Assembly (NCBI GenBank): GCA_016192455.1
Contig: JACPUC010000006.1
Span: 1-64,000, forward strand
Direction: 5' to 3'
From: Candidatus Tectimicrobiota bacterium
GTDB lineage: Bacteria > JACPUC01
DNA: 64,000 nt
Below the pieces are notes generated by a model that saw only the letters and a program-made list of their open reading frames with translations, was not told the DNA's origin and ran no database searches. The translations under genes and the position numbers were made by a program. Positions 48,734 through 57,905 of the stretch are shown here, piece by piece; the stretch's first letter is position 1; each line of letters begins with the position of its first letter.

Positions 48734-49816
48734 TCACCCCGGGACGCGAACCCTGCCGTTCGTCTGGGCGGTTTTGCCGCGCTCCACCTGCGCCACCTCG
48801 GCAAGCCGCTCCCTAGCCCAGGCGATGTGCTCGGCCACGAGCGGCTCGTGAGTCGGCATCGCATCGAGGAGGCCCATGAGCTGCGGATTGCCTGAGTTCC
48901 CGATCGCCACCGCCACGGTGCGCAGGAAGCCGCTGTACTTGGCACGCTTGATGGGACTGCGCCGGGTGGCGGCACGGAAGTCGTCCGCGCTCCAGAGCGC
49001 GAGATCGGCGAGCCGCGGCGGATCGAAGACCGCCCGCGGCGCAAAGGCGGGCTCCGTGGAGGAGGGGAGGTGCTGGTTCCAGGGACAGACCTGCTGGCAG
49101 ATGTCGCATCCGAAGAGGTGCTCTCCGATCGGCGCGCGCAGCTCCTCGGGAATGCCGTCGCGCAGCTCGATCGTCAGGTAGGAGATGCAGCGTCGGGCGT
49201 CGAGCTGGTAGGGCGCGGCGAAGGCGTCGGTTGGGCAAGCCTCGAGGCAGCGCTGGCAGGTGCCACAGTGATCGGTGTCCGGGGTATCCGGTTCGAGCGC
49301 CAGGCTGAGGAGAATCTCGCCGATGAAGAAGAGCGAGCCGAGCTCGCGGTTGATGAGGCAGGTGTTCTTGCCCACCCAGCCCAGGCCGGCGTCGCGACCG
49401 TAGGCACGCTCGAGGACGGCGCCGGTATCGACGTAGATGCGGCTTTCGAGCGGCTGGGGGCTGTGCGCTTGGATGCGGCGCAGCAACTCCCCCAGGCGCT
49501 GTTCGAGGACGTTGTGGTAATCGTCGCCGCGGGCATACTCGGCGACGCGCCCGCGCGGCACCGGGGCCCCGCGGCGCTCGCCTGCCTCGGCGAGGTGGTA
49601 GTTCATGCCGCAGACGACGACTGAGCGCGCGCTCGGCAGCAGCGCCCGGACATCGGCGCGGCGTTCAGGCTGGCGCTGCAGGTAGGCCATCTTCCCGGCA
49701 TAGCCGAGCGCCACCCAGGCCGCGTAGCGCGGGAAGTCCTGCTGCGGCCCCGCCGCGGCAACCCCCACGAGGTCGAAGCCGAGCTGCCGCGCCTGTTCTT
49801 TGATGAAGGTCTTCAT
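48734..49816 (-). CDS. queG: Epoxyqueuosine reductase QueG, 360 aa
   Basis: The last step of queuosine synthesis on tRNA: reduction of epoxyqueuosine with cobalamin and two [4Fe-4S] clusters. Cluster motifs: CGTCQRCLEACPTDAF and CDICQQVCPWN. The catalytic Asp stretch is VDTGAVLERAYGRDAGLGWV, followed by GKNTCLINRELGS. After the ferredoxin-like part a HEAT-like tail ends the protein, as usual. The ATG at 49816 starts the conserved MKTFIKEQARQLGFDLVGVA; a GTG at 49864 would add 16 residues and has a slightly better ribosome site. queD and folE are 45 kb away, so the pathway is dispersed. Confidence 0.93.
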   Translation of the reverse strand: MKTFIKEQARQLGFDLVGVAAAGPQQDFPRYAAWVALGYAGKMAYLQRQPERRADVRALLPSARSVVVCGMNYHLAEAGERRGAPVPRGRVAEYARGDDYHNVLEQRLGELLRRIQAHSPQPLESRIYVDTGAVLERAYGRDAGLGWVGKNTCLINRELGSLFFIGEILLSLALEPDTPDTDHCGTCQRCLEACPTDAFAAPYQLDARRCISYLTIELRDGIPEELRAPIGEHLFGCDICQQVCPWNQHLPSSTEPAFAPRAVFDPPRLADLALWSADDFRAATRRSPIKRAKYSGFLRTVAVAIGNSGNPQLMGLLDAMPTHEPLVAEHIAWARERLAEVAQVERGKTAQTNGRVRVPG

Positions 49817-49900
49817 CGAGGCAAGACCATCGAGGAGAAAACCGCGGCGTACGAATGAACCCACGGCGGCTGAGCCTTCGCCCCCATCTCTCCGAGCAGG

Positions 49901-50659
49901 TCAGTGCATGCCCTCGCCGCCATCGACCGAGATGACCTGCCCGGTGATGAAGTTGGCGTCGTCGGAGGCCAGGTGCGCCAGGGTGCCGACGAGGTCCTCG
50001 GGGTACTGGGTGCGGCGCAGCGCCCGGGAACGGATCGTGTTTTCGTTCACCTTCTCCGGGTTGTGCTCCGTTCCTGTGCTCATCGTGTAACCGGGGGCGA
50101 TGGCGTTCACCGTAATGTTATGGCGCCCGAGCTCGCGCGCCATGGCGCGCGTCATGGCGACGATTGCTCCCTTCGAGGTCACGTAGTGGAGGAAGTTCGG
50201 CACCCCGGTGTAAACCGTGCTCGAGGCAATGTTGATGATCTTGCCGCCGCCCCCTTCGATCATCGCGGGGAGCACCGCCTTGACGCAGAGCCACGGCCCC
50301 TTGACGTTGATGGCCATGACCCGGTCCCATTCCTGCTCGTCGAGGTCCTGCAACTTGCCGAAGCGGATGGTGGCGAACATGGCGGCGTTGTTCACCAGCA
50401 CGTCGATGCCCCCGAACGCCTGCCGCGCGGCGCCTGCCATGGCCTCGACGGAGGCTGCCCGGCTCACGTCGCAGGCGACGCCGATGGCTTCCCCGCCCGC
50501 CTTGGTGATGGCGTCCACCGCGGCCTGCGTGGGGATGACGTCCGCCACGACCAGCCGCGCCCCCTCCGCCGCGCAGCGTTCGGCATAGGCCCTGCCGATG
50601 CCGCGCGCACTCCCGGTGATGATGATGACCTTACCGCGTAAACGATCCGCCACGGTCAT
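49901..50659 (-). CDS. Short-chain dehydrogenase/reductase, 252 aa
   Basis: A classical SDR with TGSARGIG near residue 15, DVLVNNAA, catalytic IASSTVYTG with YVTSK, and the C-terminus ITGQVISVDGGEGMH. GGGAGGAG lies just before the ATG. It resembles glucose 1-dehydrogenase/3-oxoacyl reductase-type members; the substrate is unknown. It lies between queG and the DUF971 gene on the same strand, but with no functional link that I can see. Confidence 0.85.
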   Translation of the reverse strand: MTVADRLRGKVIIITGSARGIGRAYAERCAAEGARLVVADVIPTQAAVDAITKAGGEAIGVACDVSRAASVEAMAGAARQAFGGIDVLVNNAAMFATIRFGKLQDLDEQEWDRVMAINVKGPWLCVKAVLPAMIEGGGGKIINIASSTVYTGVPNFLHYVTSKGAIVAMTRAMARELGRHNITVNAIAPGYTMSTGTEHNPEKVNENTIRSRALRRTQYPEDLVGTLAHLASDDANFITGQVISVDGGEGMH

Positions 50660-50784
50660 GCCGCTCCTCCCAGCCTTCGCCAGCTCCTGGTGCGCCTCAT
50701 TCCTTGCCGTCAGGACGGCCCTTCGCGATGGGACCGAATCGGTGCTCAGATCATGAAGTGAAGGGAGCAGCAGCTCACCGCGGG

Positions 50785-51186
50785 CTACTCCTCGGGGACC
50801 TGGCCGAACTCGTTATGCGGCGGCGCCGCGCTCCCTTCTGGGCGGCACACCCCGCAGGGGCAGAGCTTGCGCAGCAATTTGAACGAGTAAATGCCGCTCG
50901 TGTGTTGATCATTCCACTCGATGTTGACCGCGTATCGTCCCACCAGCTTGATGTTGGTGGGCACGTACTGCTGTGGCGCGCTGCGGGTTACCACGCGCAG
51001 CAGCGGGCTCGACTGCTTGGTAGCCTTGGCGCGCTCTTCACAGCAGGAGGCGCAGGGACACTCGCGGCGCAGGAGGCGATGGGGATAGACGCTCTCATGG
51101 CCGTCATGCCAGATGATCTTCAGGTGCTCCGCGTCGAGTTTCTTGATCTCACGCGGTATGGGGGGAGGGGCAAACTTCTCGGTCAT
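50785..51186 (-). CDS. DUF971 (GBBH-like N-terminal domain) protein, 133 aa
   Basis: A stand-alone DUF971 domain: REIKKLDAEHLKIIWHDGHE, then YPHRLLRRECPCASCCEERA, and later LVGRYAVNIEWNDQHTSGIY with SFKLLRKLCPCGVCRPEG. The paired Cys motifs (CPCASC and CPCGVC) probably bind a metal or Fe-S cluster. DUF971 genes often neighbour mrp/apbC or are fused to it, and here mrp starts 605 bases away on the other strand, so a shared role in Fe-S handling is likely. The frame is open from 51288; the ATG at 51186 was chosen because the extension is Arg/Gly-rich. Confidence 0.8.
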   Translation of the reverse strand: MTEKFAPPPIPREIKKLDAEHLKIIWHDGHESVYPHRLLRRECPCASCCEERAKATKQSSPLLRVVTRSAPQQYVPTNIKLVGRYAVNIEWNDQHTSGIYSFKLLRKLCPCGVCRPEGSAAPPHNEFGQVPEE

Positions 51187-51496
51187 GGGAGGTTTACCTG
51201 GGGGCTGAAGGGAGTTTCCGCGACGGGCCGCGCGCATCAGCTTGCCAAACACCCGGCCCGGGGCGCTTCCTACAATGTAGTCGCGCACCCTTGACGGGTC
51301 AAGAATGCGCCTCCGTTGTCGAGCCTCGTGTTGCAGAAGCGGCCGCAGCCCTCCCGCCTGGTGGCAAGGTGCGCTGGCGCTGCCCCTGCCACTCCCTGGG
51401 GTAAGGGCCGCGATTCACCGCCGCTCAGGGTCGGCGCCGCCGGTGCTGAGACAGCGGCTCCGTGAAGTCGCGCCGAAATAATTCGGGCTGGAAAAA

Positions 51497-51524
51497 TTGA
51501 CTTTGCCACGGCATTGACTATATT
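51497..51524 (+). promoter_or_regulatory. Predicted promoter of mrp
   Basis: TTGACT at 51497-51502 and TATATT at 51519-51524, spacer 16, in the most AT-rich stretch of this region. Confidence 0.5.
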
Positions 51525-51536
51525 GTACGCAATACT

Positions 51537-51567
51537 CTCTAACCTATTGAAGTGATTTAGGTTAGAG
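51537..51567. promoter_or_regulatory. Inverted repeat after the mrp promoter, possible operator
   Basis: CTCTAACCT (51537-51545) and AGGTTAGAG (51559-51567) are perfect inverted 9-mers with a 13-base AT-rich centre; the symmetry extends to ATACTCT and AGAGTAT with a two-base slip. It lies at the expected transcription start, as for a repressor operator. No T-tract follows, so a terminator is unlikely. Confidence 0.4.
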
Positions 51568-51791
51568 TATGTCCTCGGATGCGTCCCGGAGGTCAGCGAG
51601 GAGAAAGAACTTACCGAGCGGCGCGTTCACGTGGTGGGGGATTCCCGCTGTTCTCGGCAGAGAAGAAGCGGCAGTAGGTGGGAGCGCGAGGCAGCGCGTG
51701 GTGAAGCTGAACGATTGGTGCGGAGTGTGCGAGTGCCAAGGTTCGTGAGACCGCCGCGGATGAGTGAGCGGTCCTGATAGGTGGAGCAGCA

Positions 51792-52574
51792 ATGTCTGGG
51801 GTACAGAAGACGATTGCGGTTGCAAGTGGCAAGGGAGGCGTGGGGAAATCAACCACTGCGGTGAACATCGCCCTGGCGCTGGCGCACCTCGGCTCGCGGG
51901 TCGGCCTGCTGGATGCCGATATCTACGGGCCCAGCATTCCGATCATGCTGGGGGTGAACAGCCATCCGAAGGTGACGAGTGATAAGCATATCCTCCCCGT
52001 GGAGCATTACGGCCTGAAGATTATCTCCATGGGCTTCCTGACGGACGAGAACAGCCCGGTCATCTGGCGTGGTCCCATGGTGCACGGCATCGTGAAGCAG
52101 TTTCTCACCCAGGTTGATTGGGGTGACCTCGACTACCTCATCGTGGACCTGCCGCCCGGCACCGGCGATGCCCAGCTCACCCTGACGCAGTCCGCAGCCC
52201 TGGCGGGGGCGGTGATTGTGACGACGCCGCAGAACGTGGCGCTCCTCGACGCCCGCAAGGGGCTGCGGATGTTCCAGCAGGTGAACGTCCCGGTGCTCGG
52301 CATCGTGGAGAACATGAGCTTCTTCATCTGCCCCAACTGTCAGCATGAATCGACTATTTTCAGGAAGGGGGGCGGCGAACGGATTGCCGCGGAGCTTGGG
52401 GTGGCATTCCTGGGCGGCATCCCCATCGACCCGGCGATCTGCGAGGCGGGCGATGCCGGCAAACCAGTCGTCTACCAGGACCCGCGGAGCCGCCTCTCGC
52501 AGGCGTACCTCGCCGTCACCCAGCAGATGCTGGCGAACCTGGGCAGCCAGGTGGAGACGACGATCTCGCTGTAG
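51792..52574 (+). CDS. mrp: Mrp/ApbC-type Fe-S cluster carrier ATPase, 260 aa
   Basis: A cytoplasmic P-loop ATPase that carries and hands over Fe-S clusters. The deviant Walker A is GKGGVGKS at residues 13-20 and the switch region DADIYGPSIPIMLG follows. LDYLIVDLPPGTGDAQLTL is the Mrp signature, and the cluster-binding CxxC is Cys180 and Cys183 in FICPNCQHES. The usual N-terminal MIP18 (DUF59) domain is absent, so this is the short form. GGTGGAG is six bases before the ATG. DUF971 is encoded divergently. Confidence 0.92.
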   Translation: MSGVQKTIAVASGKGGVGKSTTAVNIALALAHLGSRVGLLDADIYGPSIPIMLGVNSHPKVTSDKHILPVEHYGLKIISMGFLTDENSPVIWRGPMVHGIVKQFLTQVDWGDLDYLIVDLPPGTGDAQLTLTQSAALAGAVIVTTPQNVALLDARKGLRMFQQVNVPVLGIVENMSFFICPNCQHESTIFRKGGGERIAAELGVAFLGGIPIDPAICEAGDAGKPVVYQDPRSRLSQAYLAVTQQMLANLGSQVETTISL

Positions 52575-53101
52575 AAGGTCTCTGGGGGGGTTGTTGACGA
52601 GGGGCGGAGAAACGCCGGCTGGCGGCTGGGGGGAGAGGGAGCTGCCGCGGGCGGAGAGCGGCAGAGCCGATCGACGTTCCCAGCCACCTTCCTCGCGCGT
52701 CAGTTCCAGTGCCTTGGCGCGTCACCTCACGAACGCTGAGCGAATCGCGGCGTGGAAGATTGCTCCCGACCAAGAGGAGTCTTGCGGCGCGGGGCCGCTT
52801 GCCTCGGTTTTCACGCCAGGGAGGCACGCCAGGTGCGCGAGCTCGTGCGCGGCTCGCGGCAAGGGGGGCGTCGGGGAGCGCGTGATCTCCCACGCCACCG
52901 CGCCTCGCCGACTCCACTTCCGCTGGCTCGAATTCCCCTGTGAACTGTTGCGACCTGATTCAAGCCACCTCCCGGCGCGCGCCGCTCCAAGAGACTCCTG
53001 CCCGCCGCCCCGGCGATGTGCGTAGTGTCTCCCTCCTCGCGCCCCGCTACCACCCTCCTCTCCCTGCTGCCCCCATCCCCCAGCCGTCCCGCGCCACGGC
53101 A
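52575..53101. other. Convergent intergenic region
   Basis: It lies between the ends of mrp and the lipid-carrier transferase gene. I see no gene and no clear terminator hairpin. Confidence 0.4.
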
Positions 53102-54268
53102 TCAGCGGGCGCGGCGCCGTGAAATCCAGCGATTCCCTTCCAGCTCCAGGACGGTGAAGACGAGCGTCAGGAGGATCGCTTGCACAATCAGGAGGATGGC
53201 ATCGAGGATGCGGGCGTTCCGCAGCACCACCGCGGCGATGCCGAAGCAGGTCGCCCAGGAGTAGATGAGGAGGACCGCGCGCTTGTCATCTTGGAGCAGC
53301 GCGCGCAGCCGATGGTGCAGATGATCGCGCCCCACGTAGCTGATCCACTGCTGGAAACTGCGGACGTTGCCGCTGGCGATGCGCGTCACCGTGATGTGGA
53401 TCATATCGAAGATGAGGACCGAGAAGATGAGCAGCGGCGCCGCGAAGGAGACCACGGCGCTGGTCTCCGACCATTCCCCTGCCACCGCCAGGGCGCTCAG
53501 GGTGAAGCCGAGGAAAGTGCTGCCGGAATCGCCGAGGAACATCTCGGCTGGCTTCGAGCGCCTGAAGTTGTAAGGCAGGAACCCCAGGCACGCCCCCATG
53601 AGGGCGATCGACATCCACCCAAAGAAGGCCTGCCGCGTCTGGAACGCCACCATGCCGAGGAAGAACGCGATGATCGCCGACAGCCCCGTGGCCAGGCCGT
53701 CCATGCCATCGAGGAAGTTCAAGGCGTTGGTGATGCCGACGATCCAGAGGAAGGTGAGGGTGTAGTTGACGACATTGCCGACCGGGGTCTGCGGCAGGAG
53801 GCGGAGGTAGACGCCGCTGATGATCAGCCCGCCGACGGCAACCACCTGCACGCCGAGCTTCAAGCTGGCGGGAAGCTCATACTTATCGTCGATCGCCCCC
53901 ACGAGGGTCATCAACACACCGCCGAACAGGATGCTGTTGACGGCAGGACTGAGAATCTGGTTGCTCACGAGGGCAAGGAAAAAGGCCGCAAAAATGCCCA
54001 ACCCGCCCAAGAGGGGGGTGGGATTCTTGTGCACCTTGCGCAGATCAGGGAGGTCGAGGATGCCCGTCCGCTGCGCCAGCCAGCGCGTCGCAGGTCCAAG
54101 CAGGTAGGAGAGGCTGGTGGCGAGGAGGAAGATGAAGAGCCACCGCTTGCCGGCACTGGTCAACAGGCTCCGCACCGGCGGGATGTTGATGAGCGCGAAA
54201 CAGAGGAGCGCCAAGAGGTAGGCGATCCTCCGTCTCCAGCGGACGACTGCGACGCCCCGCTTCTCCAT
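53102..54268 (-). CDS. Polyprenyl-phosphate sugar-1-phosphate transferase (WecA/MraY family), 388 aa
   Basis: An inner-membrane enzyme with about eleven helices that loads the first sugar phosphate onto undecaprenyl phosphate. Family motifs: HKNPTPLLGGLGIF, GAIDDKYELPASLKL (the DD pair), NALNFLDGMDGLATGLS, EMFLGDSGSTFLGFTL, and the cytoplasmic His motif GRDHLHHRL. It is closest to WecA/TagO-like N-acetylglucosamine-phosphate transferases. The ATG at 54268 has GAGAGAGGG seven bases upstream. It is the last gene of the leftward EPS region two. Confidence 0.9.
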   Translation of the reverse strand: MEKRGVAVVRWRRRIAYLLALLCFALINIPPVRSLLTSAGKRWLFIFLLATSLSYLLGPATRWLAQRTGILDLPDLRKVHKNPTPLLGGLGIFAAFFLALVSNQILSPAVNSILFGGVLMTLVGAIDDKYELPASLKLGVQVVAVGGLIISGVYLRLLPQTPVGNVVNYTLTFLWIVGITNALNFLDGMDGLATGLSAIIAFFLGMVAFQTRQAFFGWMSIALMGACLGFLPYNFRRSKPAEMFLGDSGSTFLGFTLSALAVAGEWSETSAVVSFAAPLLIFSVLIFDMIHITVTRIASGNVRSFQQWISYVGRDHLHHRLRALLQDDKRAVLLIYSWATCFGIAAVVLRNARILDAILLIVQAILLTLVFTVLELEGNRWISRRRAR

Positions 54269-54367
54269 GGATCGACCCTCTCTCGTCGTGGTGTCGCGCG
54301 GCTTCGAGTCTGTGAGCGCCGCATGGTGAAATTCCCGAAACAAGGCGCCTGCTACTTGTCTTGGCGG

Positions 54368-55992
54368 TTACCTCCCTGCCGCCCCCGCCCGAGCGGCAGG
54401 GTTGGACGGCGCGGCGGTGCCCGGGGACGAACCGGGGGACGACGCAGCGGGGGGCGGCGCCGTCTCGCTTGGCGCCCCGGGGCGCACGAAGATCGGGTTC
54501 GACACCACGTAGTTCGGGCGCGGCCCCTGCACGTAAATCCGATAGAATGCCGGCTCCTTGTGATCCGCTTGCGCATCCCGACGCAGGACTCGCAGCGGCG
54601 TGGTTCCTTGCAGCAAGTCCATGCGCCTGCCGGAGCGGATGATCTCCACCGTCACCGCCACGCGCTGCTGATTGGTCGCCGCCACGATCACCTCCACCTG
54701 CGGCGCCTCGATGCTGGGGACGCTGGGGGGGCCCTGGAGAACGAGCGTCTCACCCGCCTGCGCAGATTTTCCCGTCGTCACATCCGTGAGGGTGAAGGTG
54801 TGCAGGACGAGCTGGTAGTCATCGCCGCGGCGCAACGCATACATGCGGCCGCGACGCAGGGCATCCAGCGCCGCCGCGGCGCTGAGCTCCGGCACGAGGA
54901 GGACGCTCTGCACGTGGGAGAGCCTGGTGCCCGGCTGGTCGAGGTGAAAGTCGATGCCGCCCACGCCCCACAGCGGCTTGGAGCGTTCGCCCCGCAGGTA
55001 CTGCAGGAGCGCCATGTCCCACTGCATCCCCGCTTCGGTGATGTGGATCGTATCCTGGTAGGCCGTCTCCACCCCGTCGGCTCCAAACGTTTTCAAGATA
55101 TCATTGGGGTAGCGCTTCGTCTCCATCTTGATGATGCCCAGGTCCTGGACGTCGCGATTCGATTCGGGGTGGGCCCAGAAGGCCAGGATGTCCTGCTCGT
55201 TGGCGTAGTTCAACACCTCCTGGTACGGCGCCACTCCCTGATCGCCGTCGAACTGGGTGAAGGCGGAACTTCGGAAGGGATGGGTGTCAAGGATCGCCAG
55301 GATGCCGAGGATCGCCAGGCCGAGACCCGCCCAGCGCTGCCATCCCCCCAGAACGAGCAGGATCATGCCGATGAGCGCAGCGAAAAAAAAACTAGGCTGG
55401 GCAGCAGGAGGCGGGGAAGGTAGCGCCGCGACAGCTTCCCATGCAGCACCGGCAGCCCATTGATCTGCTCGGCAGAGCGAAAACCGATGAGGAGGAGATG
55501 CTTGTGCCAGTTGTTCGCCGTCAGGCTGTTCAGCGGATTGCCGCTCCAGTAGTAGAACGGCACCGACTCGATCCCCGGCAGCAGCACGAGATCGGGGTTC
55601 TGGGCGCTGAGCTGCTGGATCGTCTCCAGGTAGCGGGCGGCGCCGTACTGGAAGACTCCGCCTTGACTCTGCTTGCGGCGCAGCAGGTTGCGGAAGGGAG
55701 GCAGGCCATAGGCCAGGCTGACCGCCTCGTGGTCGGCGAAGACCACAACCTTGATGCCCGCCTGGCGCGCCAGGTCCACGATCTCCTCCGGCGAATGGGC
55801 GCCGGTGCTCACCGTCGTCTGCACGTGCAGCGCGGCGGGAGCCTGGAGGTACTGGGCCGCCGCGGCTCCGCCCCAGAGGGCAAGCACGCACCCCAGCAGC
55901 ACGAGCCTTAGGAGGCCGTCCGTTGTCCGGCGAGCGATCGGAGGGGTTCGTTCTTGGTGCGCGGACATGGGCGGAAGCCTCGTGGCGCTCAT
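54368..55992 (-). CDS. PHP-domain membrane protein split by a frameshift at a T9 run
   Basis: The first part, from the ATG at 55992, has a signal/anchor helix (LLRLVLLGCVLALWG), then a PHP-type start, LHVQTTVSTGAHSPEEIVDL and KVVVFADHEAVSLAYG. It hits a stop just after 55383-55391, a run of nine T on the coding strand. Adding one T joins it to the second frame: FFFAALIGMILLVLGG, then FDGDQGVAPYQEVLNYANEQ, FWAHPESNRDVQDLG, GVGGIDFHLDQPGT, and on to 54368. Together that makes a PHP metal-hydrolase-like protein with a C-terminal beta domain and a Pro/Ala tail. It may be a sequencing error, a true mutation or slippage. It lies between the WecA-like and PIG-L genes. Confidence 0.65.
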
Positions 55993-56065
55993 CCGGCAGG
56001 CGCGGTTGTTCTCTTGTAGCAAATCGCCCCCCTTGCCGCAAGCCGAAAGGTGAGTTCCGCGGCAG

Positions 56066-56716
56066 CTACGCGAGGCGCACGCCGCCACGGCTGTCGTGCC
56101 GGTCGATGGCCAGCCACGCCCGCATGACGTGGAAGGCTTCGGCGAGCAGCGCCCGTCCCTGGATGCCGCGGAAATGCGCCGCGCCCCGCGCCGTGTCGAG
56201 GATTGTCAGGCCCTCCACGTTCGTCTTCGACAGTTGCGAGGCATGCGCCTTGAGCGCCGCTTCCTTGATCGCGTAGACGTTCGAAATGTCCGAGAAGACC
56301 TGCGGGGTGAAGCCAAGCGTCGACGGCACCTCGTAGAAGAGCACGGTGCGGATGTGCCGCGCCGCGGAGAGGGTCGAGAGCGCCAGGTTGCGATGATCCT
56401 GGTGCGTGTCCTCGGTGTAGTTGACGAAGATCATGCTCGGCGCCACTTCGTTGATCACCGCCTCGATGGAGTCGATGACCTCCTTCGAGTTGGGGACCCG
56501 GGTATCCTCGTAGTCACCGAGGAAGAGCTTGGACACCTGCAGGATCTGCTGCGAGGCAAGTTGCTCCTGGCCGCGCCCCTCGCGATCGCCGCCGCTTCCC
56601 CCCTTGGTCATCACCAGCATGAATGTTTCGTGGCCGTTGCGGGCCAGGTTCACGAGCGTGCCGGCGCAGCCGAACTCGATGTCATCCGGATGCGCTCCGA
56701 TGGCCAGAACCCTCAT
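56066..56716 (-). CDS. PIG-L family N-acetylglucosaminyl deacetylase, 216 aa
   Basis: A zinc-dependent de-N-acetylase of the LmbE/PIG-L fold. The metal motif is VLAIGAHPDDIEFGCAGTL, and the third ligand is in THQDHRNLALST. It probably removes the N-acetyl group from a sugar in the polysaccharide precursor. The ATG at 56716 has GAGGAG seven bases upstream; the longer frame is noise. It starts 26 bases after the glycosyltransferase gene, so both are in one operon. Confidence 0.9.
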   Translation of the reverse strand: MRVLAIGAHPDDIEFGCAGTLVNLARNGHETFMLVMTKGGSGGDREGRGQEQLASQQILQVSKLFLGDYEDTRVPNSKEVIDSIEAVINEVAPSMIFVNYTEDTHQDHRNLALSTLSAARHIRTVLFYEVPSTLGFTPQVFSDISNVYAIKEAALKAHASQLSKTNVEGLTILDTARGAAHFRGIQGRALLAEAFHVMRAWLAIDRHDSRGGVRLA

Positions 56717-56741
56717 GGTTTCACTCCTCATGCCGCTCGGT

Positions 56742-57902
56742 TCAGGTGCGGCGCCGCAACAGCTCCTGGTAGAGGTCGTCGATGAGCGCCACCATGCCGA
56801 CCGCGCTGAAATGCTCGGCATGGCGCTGCGCCGCTGCGGCGAAACGCTGGCGCCGCGGCGCATTGGTCAGGAGCGCCTCGCACGCCCTGGCCAGCGCGGC
56901 CGCGTCGGCGGGCGGCACGAGGAGGCCGGTCCCCCCCTCGACGACGATGTCGGGAATGCCCCCCACCCGCGTCGCCACCACCGGCACGCGCGCCGCCTGG
57001 GCCTCCAGGAGCGCCCTCCCCATCCCCTCGTTGAGGGAGGCCAGCACGAACAGGTCGAGCGCGCCCAGGAGACGCGGCACATCAGCACGCCAGCCGAGGA
57101 AGCGCACGCTCTCGCCCAACCCCAGGCGGGCGGACTGCGCGGCAAGCGGCGCCTGTAGCTCGCCGTCGCCCATGAGCAGGAGCGTTGCCGTGGGGACGCG
57201 CCGCCGAAGCTGCGCGAACGCATCAATGAGATAGCAGTGCCCCTTGATGGAGGTCAAGCGCGCCGCGCAGCCGACGGCGAGGCTCTCCCCCGTCAGGCCG
57301 AGCTCGGCGCGCACCGCCGCCCGCTGCGCCGCCGCCTGCCGGTATGGTTCGAGATCGATGCCGCTGTAGATGGCGCGAAAGAGCGCCGGCGGCCCGACCC
57401 CAAGGGTCACATGCTCGGCGGCGCCGCGCTCGGTCAGGGTGATGATGCGATCGGTGACGCGCGCCGTGCGGCGTTCGGCCAGCAACATGGCGCGCGTCAT
57501 CCAGGGGCCGAAGTAGCCGTAGAAGACGTGCCCGTGCGGGGTGTGCACGAGGTGCGGCACGCCGGCCCACCGCGCCGCCCAGCGCCCCAGGATGCCGGCC
57601 TTCGAGGAGTGGGTGTGGACGAGATCGTAGCGCTTGCGGCGCAGGTAGCGCCAGAGGTTGAGAAGGGCGCGCGCGTCGGCGGCGGGGGCGATGTCGCGGT
57701 GCAGGGCGGGGACGACGAGGAGCGGCACGCCGGCGCGCCGCAGCCGCGCCCGCGCCGCACCCAGGCCCTCTTCGGTGCGCCCCACCGCCAGGTGTACTTC
57801 GTAGCGCTCCTTGTCGAGGCCGCAGACGGTCAGCAGCGTATTCTCGCTGGAGCCGCCGGCATCGAGCCGCGTGATGATATGAAGGACTCGCCAGCGGCCC
57901 AC
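56742..57902 (-). CDS. Glycosyltransferase family 4, 386 aa
   Basis: A GT-B enzyme. The N-terminal half contains VLHIITRLDAGGSSENTLLT and DLVHTHSSKAGILGRWAARW. The donor half has GCAARLTSIKGHCYLIDAFA, GDGELQAPLAAQSARLGL and ASLNEGMGRALLEAQAARVP, where the E-x7-E motif is EGMGRALLE. GTG start at 57902 with a GGGGAG-like site. It begins four bases after the stop of the next upstream gene, so translation is probably coupled. Confidence 0.88.
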   Translation of the reverse strand: MGRWRVLHIITRLDAGGSSENTLLTVCGLDKERYEVHLAVGRTEEGLGAARARLRRAGVPLLVVPALHRDIAPAADARALLNLWRYLRRKRYDLVHTHSSKAGILGRWAARWAGVPHLVHTPHGHVFYGYFGPWMTRAMLLAERRTARVTDRIITLTERGAAEHVTLGVGPPALFRAIYSGIDLEPYRQAAAQRAAVRAELGLTGESLAVGCAARLTSIKGHCYLIDAFAQLRRRVPTATLLLMGDGELQAPLAAQSARLGLGESVRFLGWRADVPRLLGALDLFVLASLNEGMGRALLEAQAARVPVVATRVGGIPDIVVEGGTGLLVPPADAAALARACEALLTNAPRRQRFAAAAQRHAEHFSAVGMVALIDDLYQELLRRRT

Positions 57903-57905
57903 GCC

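Larger units (their letters stand above)
51187..51791. other. Divergent control region between DUF971 and mrp
   Basis: No gene. An AT-rich core at 51490-51570 holds a good rightward promoter (51497-51524) and an inverted repeat just after it (51537-51567). The mrp leader is about 260 bases. Confidence 0.5.
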
